From: DAONFI01 sp035403485 | GTDB taxonomy: Bacteria; Planctomycetota; Phycisphaerae; SM23-33 | Direction of reading: 5' to 3' | DNA length: 18,156 bases | NCBI GenBank assembly: GCA_964536835.1 | Contig: CAZIAZ010000051.1 | Span: 1-18,156, forward strand | In this document: piece by piece, positions 7,300 through 14,533 of the stretch | Numbering within the stretch: position 1 is the stretch's first letter | Layout of the letters: every line of letters begins with the position of its first letter | Notes under the pieces: generated by a model | Database searches by the model: none | Seen by the model: only the letters and a program-made list of their open reading frames with translations | Told to the model about the DNA's origin: nothing | Made by a program: the position numbers and the translations under genes

Positions 7300-7998
7300 A
7301 TGCGATTGACCGGACTTTTGTTGTTGCTGCCGCTCTCTTTGGGCCTGCTGGCTGGATGCGACGGAGAAATTTCCGCAGATAAACAGGAAGTAGCCTATCT
7401 GCCGTATTACGAACTTCCGTCAGCTCACGTCACCAACGCCTCTTTCGTGCAGACTCTCGCCAGCCATCACGTCACCGCAGTCAAGCCGAACCATATCGCC
7501 AAACATTCGACCTCGTCGGCCAGCCCGTGGTACGTCAACGGCAACAGGCCGTGGAAATATATCGTCATCCATCATTCCGCATCGCCGTCGGGCAATTCGG
7601 AAAAATTTCTGGCTATGCACCTCGCTCGCGGCTGGGATGAGATGGGATATCATTTCGTCATAACGAACGGTAACGGCGGGCCGGACGGAGCGGTGGAAAT
7701 CGGCAGCCGATGGCTGAAACAGAAATGGGGCGCACATACCGGCGGTACGCCGGGCAACGAATATAACAACTTCGGCATCGGCGTATGTCTCGTAGGGAAT
7801 TTCGACGAAACACGTCCTACGCCGGCACAACTTCACAGCCTTGAACAACTCGTCCGCTTTCTCGTCAAAACATATAACATCGACACTGATAACATCATCG
7901 CGCACAAGGACGCCCCCAACGCACACACCCGCTGCTGCGGCCAAAGCCTCTATACTTACATCCATTCGCAGGAATTCAAACAAAAGGTCGCCAAATGA
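7300..7998 (+). CDS. Lipoprotein N-acetylmuramoyl-L-alanine amidase (Amidase_2/PGRP fold)
   Basis: Expected to cleave the amide bond between N-acetylmuramic acid and the peptide stem of peptidoglycan, from a membrane-anchored position. Residues 1-20 are a lipoprotein signal (LLLLLPLSLGLLAGC, Cys20), followed by a ~60-residue linker. The amidase domain begins at WKYIVIHHSA. His91 is the likely first zinc ligand; GYHFVITNGNG and WGAHTGG follow the PGRP pattern; and His202 with Cys212 or Cys213 (IIAHKDAPNAHTRCCG) are the likely other ligands, aligning with the GHRD...CPG region of T7 lysozyme and AmiD relatives. The ATG lies 7 bp after the folA stop and its ribosome-binding site is weak. The gene's stop overlaps the cupin start. 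Confidence 0.9.
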   Translation: MRLTGLLLLLPLSLGLLAGCDGEISADKQEVAYLPYYELPSAHVTNASFVQTLASHHVTAVKPNHIAKHSTSSASPWYVNGNRPWKYIVIHHSASPSGNSEKFLAMHLARGWDEMGYHFVITNGNGGPDGAVEIGSRWLKQKWGAHTGGTPGNEYNNFGIGVCLVGNFDETRPTPAQLHSLEQLVRFLVKTYNIDTDNIIAHKDAPNAHTRCCGQSLYTYIHSQEFKQKVAK

Positions 7999-8333
7999 CC
8001 GCATCATGCAGGACGAATCTGTTTGACGTCGACGGCATGAGCATGAATATGCCGCAGGAATTTCTGCAGATTTTGGCTGAAGGCAAAAACGTGCGGATAG
8101 AACGTATAGTGTCAGCCAGCCATTCGTCGCCCAAAAACTTCTGGTATGACCAGCAGCAGTCTGAATGGGTGGCTGTGCTCGCGGGACAAGCCGAAATCGA
8201 ATTTGCCAACGGTAATATATCTGCCATGTCAGCCGGCGATGCGATACTCATCCCCGCACATCAACGCCATCGTGTAAAATCAACGGCGGCGGACAGACCA
8301 ACAATCTGGTTGGCCGTCTTTTTTGAAGAATGA
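7995..8333 (+). CDS. Small single-domain cupin protein
   Basis: A 112-residue cupin with FWYDQQQSEWVAVLAGQAEI, a central SAGDAILIPAHQRHRV strand pair, and TIWLAVFFEE at the end. This matches a widespread small cupin family in which the first motif lacks the canonical His-x-His, so metal binding, if any, relies on other residues. The start overlaps the amidase stop in an ATGA arrangement, with AAAGG 7 nt upstream, indicating translational coupling. Substrate and function are unknown; neighbourhood gives no strong clue beyond co-expression with folA and the amidase. Confidence 0.85.
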   Translation: MTASCRTNLFDVDGMSMNMPQEFLQILAEGKNVRIERIVSASHSSPKNFWYDQQQSEWVAVLAGQAEIEFANGNISAMSAGDAILIPAHQRHRVKSTAADRPTIWLAVFFEE

Positions 8334-8407
8334 AAAAATCAGCCTCGCCGGCCTTGCATCTTTTCTCAAAAATCATTGACTTTCGGGATTGTTTTGGGGA
8401 TTATCTC

Positions 8408-8570
8408 TAGAGCATTGCAAAGTTGAGAGTTCCTATTTTTGCGCTAGTGGGTTTGTTCGTGGCAAGGAAGGAAAATGAGGTATATTTGATGATATTCCTA
8501 AAAAAATTCTGACACAGCCACGAACAAAGCAAACCAGCAAAAAAGGAAGTCGCAACTTTAAGATGCTCTA
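8408..8570. repeat. 163-bp inverted-repeat element, complete copy (family A)
   Basis: Imperfect arms of ~55 bp (8408-8463 and 8517-8570) flank a ~53-bp centre. Both ends read TAGAGCAT when viewed inward; the arms share AAAGTTG, TTGTTCGTGGC and intervening blocks, with mismatches and a 1-2 bp length difference. The centre plus inner arm (8461-8520) is clearly related to the reverse complement of the last ~60 bp of the window: GGCAAGGAAG, GATATTC and TTCTGACRCAGCCA are shared. The geometry (TAGARC end, ~55 bp, TGGCTGYGTCAG) is the same in both. No reading frame of note lies inside. It is best described as a MITE-like or REP-like repeat. Confidence 0.75.
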
Positions 8571-8574
8571 ATTC

Positions 8575-8598
8575 CGATTTTTGAAATTTCAAAAATCG
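8575..8598. repeat. 24-bp perfect palindrome upstream of lysS
   Basis: CGATTTTTGAAA is followed directly by its exact reverse complement TTTCAAAAATCG, with no loop. It starts 4 bp after the right end of the inverted-repeat element and 100 bp before the lysS start. It could be a protein-binding site or a hairpin. Confidence 0.7.
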
Positions 8599-8638
8599 CA
8601 GGCAAAACAGGCCAATTCTGTATGCAAATAACCCTACA

Positions 8639-8666
8639 GGTTAAAATCCGACGGTTAAAATCTGCG
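8639..8666. repeat. Two tandem 14-bp direct repeats in the lysS leader
   Basis: GGTTAAAATCCGAC is followed immediately by GGTTAAAATCTGCG. The shared GGTTAAAATC also opens the solo repeat copy at 16758. It lies 31-59 bp upstream of the lysS start codon. Confidence 0.45.
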
Positions 8667-8697
8667 GCAGACGGCTGATAAGTGATTGGAAACAAAG

Positions 8698-10353
8698 ATG
8701 ATAACAAAAGTACAGGCTGACAGGCAGGCTAAACTGGAAAAGCTCCGCGATATGGGCGTTGACCCCTATGGCTGGCGGTATGATGACGTTGAACGTGCAA
8801 CAAGCATCCAGAATCGTTACAGTGACGACGCTCCCGAAGGTTCGCAACACGCCCGCACCGCCGGACGTATAACCCTGCTGCGCGACATGGGCAAAATGAT
8901 GTTTATAACGCTGCGTGATTCCACCGGCCATATCCAGACTGCTCTGCGCAAGGATGCACTCGGCGAGCAGCCGTGGGAAGTCGCAAGATTACTCGATTTG
9001 GGCGATATCATCGGCGTGGAAGGCATGCTTCAACGTACGAAAACCGGCGAAATAACCATCTGGGCCGACAAATTGAAACTGCTCTCCAAGTCGCTTCTGC
9101 CGATGCCGGAAAAATTCCACGGCTTGACGGACCTGGAAATGCGTTACCGTCAGCGTTATCTCGACCTGATGACGAATCCCGAATCAATGCAGAATTTCAA
9201 GATTCGCATCGCCATAATAGAAAAAATACGCTCGCTGCTCAAGGCTCGCGGCTACACGGAAGTGGAGACGCCCATGCTTCAGCCGATTTACGGCGGTGCG
9301 GCGGCGCGGCCGTTTACGACGCATCACAACGCGCTGGACATGCTGCTGTATATGCGGATAAGTCCTGAGCTTTATCTCAAACGACTGCTCGTGGGCGGCA
9401 TGGAAAAGGTTTTTGAAATCAATCGCAATTTCCGCAACGAAGGTTTAAGTACGCGGCACAACCCTGAGTTCACCATGATGGAACTCTACGAAGCCTACGC
9501 CGACTACAACGTGATGATGGAAATCGCGGAGGAACTTTTCACGACGATTGCCGATGAAATCTGTCGTCCCCGTCTTATCGCCCAGCGCGACGCCCGCGCG
9601 GCGGAAATCGAACAGATAAAAATCGACGCCGAACGCATGTTGGCTAACAAGCGTATCCCCCTGAGCGACGAGCAGCGCAAGGCTAAGTACGATGAAGCCG
9701 TCGCCCGTTACGAAGCGGAAAAAATCGCATTCCCGAAAACTCCGCTCTACAAAGCTGCCGCCGCCTGTGCCGACGGCAACCTCGTCCTGCCGTATGGCGA
9801 TATACTGCTCGACTTCAAAAAACCGTGGCGTCGCGCCAAGTACGCCGACCTGCTCATGGAATACGCCAATGTGAACATAAACGACATTGCCGCAGTCCGC
9901 AGCAAGGCACGCGAATTGAAAATCGACGAGGCCCGGCTTGACGACGTCGTAGTCGTAAACGAAGTTTTTGAAGCAACCGTCGAAGAACACCTGGTTCAGC
10001 CGACTTTCGTATGCGATTATCCGGCTGCCCTCTGCCCGCTTACTCGTCGCGACCCGAATAATCCCGACATCGCCCTGCGGTTCGAATTGTTCGCCGCGAA
10101 AATGGAGCTGGCGAACGCATATACCGAATTGAACGACCCGAAAATTCAGGAAGACAACCTCGCCGGCCAGATTAAGGGCGAGGAAGAGGAAACCATGCGT
10201 GTAATGGATGAAGATTTCGTTACGGCGCTCAAGCACGGCATGCCGCCAGCCGGCGGCATGGGCATTGGCATTGACCGCATGGTCATGCTGCTGACCGATA
10301 CGCAATCCATACGCGACGTCATATTGTTTCCCCTGCTGAAACCGGAAGCGTAA
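8698..10353 (+). CDS. lysS: Lysyl-tRNA synthetase, class II
   Basis: Charges tRNA-Lys in the cytoplasm. I choose the ATG at 8698, with GGA 7 nt upstream, over the in-frame TTG at 8686, giving 551 residues. An N-terminal OB-fold anticodon-binding domain (TAGRITLLRDMGKMMFITLR) is followed by the class II core. That core carries RYRQRYLDLM, motif 1 around EVETPMLQPIYGGAAARPF, motif 2 as FEINRNFRNEGLSTRHNPEF (about residues 240-259), and motif 3 as GGMGIGIDRMVMLLT (about 519-533). Compared with the ~505-residue E. coli enzyme there is an extra charged helical stretch at about residues 292-360, just before YGDILLDFKKPWRR. gpmI follows 60 bp downstream and may be co-transcribed. Confidence 0.97.
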   Translation: MITKVQADRQAKLEKLRDMGVDPYGWRYDDVERATSIQNRYSDDAPEGSQHARTAGRITLLRDMGKMMFITLRDSTGHIQTALRKDALGEQPWEVARLLDLGDIIGVEGMLQRTKTGEITIWADKLKLLSKSLLPMPEKFHGLTDLEMRYRQRYLDLMTNPESMQNFKIRIAIIEKIRSLLKARGYTEVETPMLQPIYGGAAARPFTTHHNALDMLLYMRISPELYLKRLLVGGMEKVFEINRNFRNEGLSTRHNPEFTMMELYEAYADYNVMMEIAEELFTTIADEICRPRLIAQRDARAAEIEQIKIDAERMLANKRIPLSDEQRKAKYDEAVARYEAEKIAFPKTPLYKAAAACADGNLVLPYGDILLDFKKPWRRAKYADLLMEYANVNINDIAAVRSKARELKIDEARLDDVVVVNEVFEATVEEHLVQPTFVCDYPAALCPLTRRDPNNPDIALRFELFAAKMELANAYTELNDPKIQEDNLAGQIKGEEEETMRVMDEDFVTALKHGMPPAGGMGIGIDRMVMLLTDTQSIRDVILFPLLKPEA

Positions 10354-10413
10354 CGAAACCCATTTTGATTTTAGTTCACTGACACAGTCAGGCTTGAAAG
10401 GATTTTTGCAAAA

Positions 10414-12066
10414 ATGGCCAAACCTTTGATGTTATTGATTCGTGACGGGTGGGGCATCGGCAACGGCGGCCCTGGTGACGCGGTGGCTGCGGCGAAGACG
10501 CCGAATATGGACGCGCTCCTCGCAAAATACCCCACATGCACGCTCGACGCTTCGGGCATCTCCGTCGGCGTTCGTGCAGGCTCGCAGGGTTCAAGCGAAG
10601 TAGGCCACCTGAATATGGGCGCCGGCCGGATAGTCAAACAGGAAATCGTTCGCGTCGATGAAATGATTGCCGACGGCAGCCTTTTCAAAACTCCCAGACT
10701 GATGCAGGCCGTCGCCCGTTGCAAACAACAGAACAAGGCATTCCACCTGATGGGCCTCGTGCAGGATCAGGGCGTACATGCCATGGGTGAACATTTTTCC
10801 GCATTTATAAAATTTCTGGGCAGCCAGGGCGTAAAAAAAGTTTTCGTACACTTTTTCGCCGACGGCAGAGATACCCCGCCGCGCAGCGCTCTGATTTATC
10901 TCAAGCAGCTGGAAGATGTGATGAAGCAGTGCAACTGCGGAACGGTAGCGACCGTCATGGGCCGATTCTGGGCTATGGACAGGGCAGAGAACTGGGCTCG
11001 CACGCAAAAAGCGTTCAATCTGCTCACCAGAGGCGAGGCTGATTACACCGCTCCATCCGCCGCTGCCGCAATCGAATCAGCCTATAAACGTGCCGACGAA
11101 CAGATAGCAGCCGGCAAAAGCAATCCGGAAACCGACGAATTCATCTGCCCGACGGCCATCGTCGATTCAGCCGGCCAACCTGTCGGCACAATTCAGCCAG
11201 GCGACGCCGTATTACATATGAACTATCGTCAGGACAGGGCCATACAGTTGACCAAGGCGTTTGTGGAGGACGACTTCAAAGGCTTTGACCGCGGGCCTAA
11301 ACCGGACGTCTTCTACATGGGTCTGACGCGATATTATGACGAATTCCCATTCGAGCTCATTCCGCCCATGAACATGGCTAACCTGCTCGGCGAGGTACTC
11401 GCCGCCAACAGGCTGCGACAGTTACGCATAGCGGAATTCCAGAAGTATAAGCACGTCACGAGTTTCTTTAACGGCAAACGGCTCGAACCTCTGTCCGGCG
11501 AAGACCGCATACAGGTGGAGTCCATTACGATACCGGAAGACAAACAGCCTGAAATGAGCGCGTATCCGGTGACCGACCTTGTCCTGAAAGCCGTCAACGA
11601 CGGCATAGCTGCCGTACGCCGTGCCGCCCAAACGACTGCCGGAGTCCAGCTTGAACTCGGCGCGGAACTCGAGGGCGCATGCCCGCTGAATGAAACGTAT
11701 GACGTCATCGTCCTCAACTACGCCAACGGCGACATGGTCGGCCATACAGGGTCATTCGACGCGGCTCGTAAAGCCATCGAAACTGTCGATGAATGCATCG
11801 GCAAGGTAGTGCCGGCTGTATTGGCCAGGGGCGGCAAGGTGCTGGTAACTTCAGATCACGGCAATGCCGAACAGATGCTCGACGAAAACGGCAAAGTGCA
11901 GACGGCCCATACCGTCAGTCCGGTTCACTGCGTGTTGGTCGGCAACGACGTCGAAAATGTCAGACTTATATCGCACGGCAAACTCGCGGATATCGCTCCG
12001 ACGATGCTGAAACTGCTGGGCCTGAAAATTCCGGCAGAAATGACCGCACAGTGTTTGATAAAATAG
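10414..12066 (+). CDS. gpmI: Cofactor-independent phosphoglycerate mutase
   Basis: Interconverts 3- and 2-phosphoglycerate in glycolysis/gluconeogenesis, using two Mn(II) ions and a phosphoserine intermediate. LLIRDGWG gives metal ligand Asp11; QGSSEVGHLNMGAGR carries the nucleophile Ser61 (most homologues have GNSEVGH). Also present are FADGRDTPP, MGRFWAMDR, NYRQDRAIQLT, KYKHVTSFFNG, NYANGDMVGHTG and TSDHGNAE. The length is 550 residues against ~514 in E. coli. Much of the difference is an extra Ala/Gln/Leu/Glu-rich segment of about 25 residues just before YDVIVLNYANGD. AAAGGA lies about 11 nt before the ATG. A good terminator follows at 12183. Confidence 0.97.
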   Translation: MAKPLMLLIRDGWGIGNGGPGDAVAAAKTPNMDALLAKYPTCTLDASGISVGVRAGSQGSSEVGHLNMGAGRIVKQEIVRVDEMIADGSLFKTPRLMQAVARCKQQNKAFHLMGLVQDQGVHAMGEHFSAFIKFLGSQGVKKVFVHFFADGRDTPPRSALIYLKQLEDVMKQCNCGTVATVMGRFWAMDRAENWARTQKAFNLLTRGEADYTAPSAAAAIESAYKRADEQIAAGKSNPETDEFICPTAIVDSAGQPVGTIQPGDAVLHMNYRQDRAIQLTKAFVEDDFKGFDRGPKPDVFYMGLTRYYDEFPFELIPPMNMANLLGEVLAANRLRQLRIAEFQKYKHVTSFFNGKRLEPLSGEDRIQVESITIPEDKQPEMSAYPVTDLVLKAVNDGIAAVRRAAQTTAGVQLELGAELEGACPLNETYDVIVLNYANGDMVGHTGSFDAARKAIETVDECIGKVVPAVLARGGKVLVTSDHGNAEQMLDENGKVQTAHTVSPVHCVLVGNDVENVRLISHGKLADIAPTMLKLLGLKIPAEMTAQCLIK

Positions 12067-12092
12067 AACGATTCCCCAAAAAAGTATTTTCA

Positions 12093-12140
12093 TTTTAGAG
12101 CAGTTCTCGAAAGAAAATAATTTTGAAAATTGTTCTAAAA
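12093..12140. repeat. Short palindromic repeat (family B copy 2)
   Basis: TTTTAGAGCAGTTCTC (12093-12108) pairs imperfectly with GAAAATTGTTCTAAAA (12125-12140) around a 16-nt AT-rich loop. The left arm matches that of the palindrome at 2767-2812 at nearly every position. It lies between the gpmI stop and its terminator. Confidence 0.6.
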
Positions 12141-12182
12141 ACCATTCTGGCAAATCAAAAAATTGCTTAACGAGATAACAAG

Positions 12183-12221
12183 AAGGTGAATCCTGCACGT
12201 GACACAGGATTTACCTTTTTT
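12183..12221 (+). terminator. Rho-independent terminator downstream of gpmI
   Basis: AAGGTGAATCCTG pairs along its full 13-bp length (one G-T pair) with CAGGATTTACCTT after a 9-nt loop, and the stem runs straight into a T tract. It is the strongest rightward terminator in the window and closes the lysS-gpmI unit. Confidence 0.85.
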
Positions 12222-12342
12222 ATAAACGACTCTCTATGCTAATCAAGCCAATTTGCAGGCCTTTTCACAAACAGATTATGCAAAACAATCAAAATTACAA
12301 CCAATCATCATTGTTCAACTTATGATGGAACAACAGAGATAG

Positions 12343-13170
12343 TTATTTGCGATTTTTTCTTTGCAACAACGTCAAACTACAGGTAGCAAGCAGGCCGATA
12401 GTAAGCGGTTCGGGCATGGTAATGATACTTACGTTGTCGAGGAAAACATTTTCATAACAGGCGCCCGTTCTTGCGGCGAAAGCAAAAATATCGCCCTCCG
12501 TCGGGGCGAAGCCGGAAACATCAAGGTCGGTGTAGATGGTATTGGCTCCGTATGTCACATCCAAGCCGTTGGAGTCCCAATGTATCGTGACGCTCTGAAA
12601 CGACGCACCGTCTATAGAATCTTCGATAATCGGAAGATAATCTTCCTCGGATGCAATCTCTTCACCGTTGACTAGAACCCGGATAGACGGAACCGCATAA
12701 GTAAAAGTTTCCCAGCTGACTGAGAGCATCTCGCCTTCCCCGGTATATAATCCGCGTTCGCATTCCATACCCTGGAGAGAGTCCAGATTAACCGTACCGA
12801 AATTGAACGAAAATCCATCGGCAGGAACATCCCACTCCTCCCCGCCACCATTATACGTTATCAGCAGGCTGAACGTAACGGTAAACTCGGTAACCGTACT
12901 GCCGGTATCCAGCTGTGGCATGGCGTAGGCTGCTTGTGTTTCCCCGACTCCATCCTCCGTCATGCGAAGTGCCCGCCACGAAGTGCCGTTATAGTAAACA
13001 TTCGTGACATTAATTTCATCTCCCACATAGCTGACGATAGTCGACCCGTCTCCCAAATTGCTGCTGCCTTCGGCAATAGAGTTGAAGTTCTGCGTGTAAC
13101 TGCCTGCCTGAGCCATTGCGACAAGCGATAACAAGACCAGACCTACACACATGCGACCCATGTTGAGCAT
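12343..13170 (-). CDS. Secreted PEP-CTERM protein with lectin-like beta-sandwich
   Basis: A 275-residue exported protein. Residues 1-22 are a signal peptide (GRMCVGLVLLSLVAMAQA). The C-terminus reads MPEPLTIGLLATCSLTLL then RKNRK: a Pro-Glu-Pro motif, a membrane segment and a basic tail, the sorting signal cut by exosortase. The middle looks like a concanavalin-A-like sandwich: NFNSIAEGSSNLGDGST near the start, VTFSLLITYNGGGEEWDVPADGFSFNFG, VTIHWDSNGLDVTYG, and a final FLDNVSI strand. Such proteins are usually surface or matrix components; no catalytic motif is evident. GAGGG lies 8 nt before the ATG. No exosortase gene is in the window. It is monocistronic, convergent with gpmI. Confidence 0.88.
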   Translation of the reverse strand: MLNMGRMCVGLVLLSLVAMAQAGSYTQNFNSIAEGSSNLGDGSTIVSYVGDEINVTNVYYNGTSWRALRMTEDGVGETQAAYAMPQLDTGSTVTEFTVTFSLLITYNGGGEEWDVPADGFSFNFGTVNLDSLQGMECERGLYTGEGEMLSVSWETFTYAVPSIRVLVNGEEIASEEDYLPIIEDSIDGASFQSVTIHWDSNGLDVTYGANTIYTDLDVSGFAPTEGDIFAFAARTGACYENVFLDNVSIITMPEPLTIGLLATCSLTLLQRKNRK

Positions 13171-13369
13171 AATGTGTCCCTCTCAAAATATGACCGGCTG
13201 CCACTGATCAACCCTTAACCAATTGCAGACGATCTGATTCATAATTAAAATCAACACGACCCGGACATAAAGCGGGTACGGCAACTTTAAAATGAAACAA
13301 GCATCAGTCAGCTGATATGCCAACCTATTTGCCTAAGAGCTTATTCTTCTCTCTCCCCAGTCACGTTTA

Positions 13370-13375
13370 ATTATA
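13370..13375 (-). promoter_or_regulatory. Possible -10 box for the first PEP-CTERM gene
   Basis: On the minus strand this reads TATAAT, a perfect consensus -10 hexamer. Only a weak TTTCAT lies 16 bp further upstream as a -35 box. It would give a leader of about 190 nt before the ATG at 13170. Nothing else gene-like is seen in 13171-13462. Confidence 0.3.
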
Positions 13376-13462
13376 AGCAGACGAATGCTATATGAAAGGA
13401 TATTTTAAAAAATTCTGCAACTTACTGTCGTTAAGGCGCTGTTCTGATAATTTTGCGTAATC

Positions 13463-13897
13463 TTATTGCGGCATGGATATTTTGACTTTGTCGCCTATTT
13501 TTATGCCGTCGCGGCGGATAGTGCCGCCGGCAAGTTCCAACGCGTACAACGCCGGCAGATGCGAAGAATACGTGATATTGCCCGAGCAATCTTCTTCAAC
13601 CTGCATTTCATAAACATTGACAACTTCCATTGCGGAATTGATGAACACGATATCTATCGGAACATGGCAGTCCCGCATGCAGAATCGCAGTATGCCCTCT
13701 TTCGTATTGATGAACAGCATGCCGCCGTCCGGCGCTATTTCATATCTGCCGCTGAGTCCCTTGTACTGCTGTTCTGGAGTTATCGCCAGTTCGACATTCC
13801 ACGTATTTTCGCCAATCGTGACAGTCGCCGGCCGGGCTGCTTTGCATCCGCCGCATGCCAGAACTCCAGCCGCCATCAAACATAGAATCAATCGCAT
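13463..13897 (-). CDS. DUF192-family lipoprotein
   Basis: A 144-residue exported protein of the DUF192 family, whose role is unknown. An N-terminal signal (MRLILCLMAAGVLACGGC) contains two possible lipidation cysteines. The DUF192 core follows: LAITPEQQYKGLSGR, then GGMLFINTKEGILRFCMRDC, IDIVFINSAMEVVNVYEM, and ALELAGGTIRRDGIKIGDKV at the end. The stretch RFCMRDCHVPIDIVF is the diagnostic part, normally F-W-M-x-N-x-x-x-P-L-D; here Cys replaces the usual Trp. AAGGGA lies 7 nt before the ATG, just past the maf stop 11 bp upstream, so the pair is co-transcribed and probably coupled. Confidence 0.88.
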   Translation of the reverse strand: MRLILCLMAAGVLACGGCKAARPATVTIGENTWNVELAITPEQQYKGLSGRYEIAPDGGMLFINTKEGILRFCMRDCHVPIDIVFINSAMEVVNVYEMQVEEDCSGNITYSSHLPALYALELAGGTIRRDGIKIGDKVKISMPQ

Positions 13898-13908
13898 ATA
13901 TTATCCCT

Positions 13909-14478
13909 TCAATCAAGCGGAATGAATTTTTTAACGGCTTCCATCGGCAGGCCTATCACATTTGTATAGCTGCCGTCTATTTTTTCGACAAAAGCGTCGG
14001 CTGCGCCCTGTATGCCGTATGCACCGGCTTTTCCACGCCATTCGCCCGATTCAATATAATTTTCTATCTCACGTTCATCCAGCAGACGCATTTTCACCCA
14101 TGTGGCGACTGATATGATAATCCGTTCGCATGACGGCGATATTATCGCCAGGCTGGTTACGACTGCATGGCGATGGCGGCAGAGGATGCGTAAAATATGC
14201 CTGGCATCGTCGGCATCAGCGGGTTTGCCGATAATTTCTCCGGCGGCTGCGACTATGGTGTCTGCTGCGAGCACTGTGGCATACGAAAAATCTTTGGCGA
14301 CCGCGGCGCATTTGAACCACGCCAACGCCTCCGAATGAGACGCAGGATGCATCTGTCTGGCCATATGATTCGGCTCATCAAGCGGTGAAACGCAGACGTC
14401 GAATTCATACCCCGCCTCTTTCATGAGTTTTTTACGCTGCGGCGACGCAGAGGCTAATATTAATCGTGAACCTTGCAA
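13909..14478 (-). CDS. maf: Maf-like nucleoside triphosphate pyrophosphatase
   Basis: Maf proteins hydrolyse dTTP/UTP or modified nucleotides to monophosphates, a house-cleaning role in the cytoplasm. The 189-residue length is typical. Motifs: LILASASPQRKKLM (usual SPRR here SPQR), AADTIVA with the catalytic Asp, GEIIGKPAD with its Lys, HAVVTSLAI, GKAGAYGIQGAADAFVEKI with the Gln, and YTNVIGLPM. The only start available ahead of the first strand is a TTG at 14478; an in-frame stop lies upstream with no ATG or GTG between them, and the ribosome-binding site is weak. I cannot tell YhdE-type from YceF-type specificity with certainty; the pattern favours the YhdE-type. Confidence 0.92.
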   Translation of the reverse strand: MQGSRLILASASPQRKKLMKEAGYEFDVCVSPLDEPNHMARQMHPASHSEALAWFKCAAVAKDFSYATVLAADTIVAAAGEIIGKPADADDARHILRILCRHRHAVVTSLAIISPSCERIIISVATWVKMRLLDEREIENYIESGEWRGKAGAYGIQGAADAFVEKIDGSYTNVIGLPMEAVKKFIPLD

Positions 14479-14533
14479 ATTTTCAGCCCGGAATGAATTT
14501 TTAAGTGTTAAAACGGTTTTCTAAAAAATTTTT

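Larger units (their letters stand above)
8334..8697. other. Non-coding spacer between the cupin gene and lysS
   Basis: About 360 bp with no plausible gene. It holds the 163-bp inverted-repeat element (8408-8570), a 24-bp perfect palindrome (8575-8598), two 14-bp direct repeats (8639-8666), and the lysS ribosome-binding site. I see no clear terminator for the upstream operon in 8334-8407 and no clear lysS promoter. Confidence 0.7.

Noticed and set aside
8120..8290. Cupin as a broken gene because the first His-x-His is missing
   Set aside because: A known small-cupin family naturally has WYDQ-x-x-x-EW at this place and the frame is intact.
9445..10305. Minus-strand 286-codon frame antisense to lysS
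   Set aside because: It is an antisense shadow of a certain LysRS gene, with low-complexity Phe/Val/Gly-rich translation and no start signal.
13257..13275. Hairpin ACCCG/CGGGT upstream of the first PEP-CTERM gene as a regulatory element
   Set aside because: It is only a 5-bp stem with a 9-nt loop, easily expected by chance.
13386..13420. Similarity of GGATATTTTAAAAAATTCTG to the centre of the inverted-repeat element
   Set aside because: The match is short and AT-rich, and no arms are recognisable; it may be chance.
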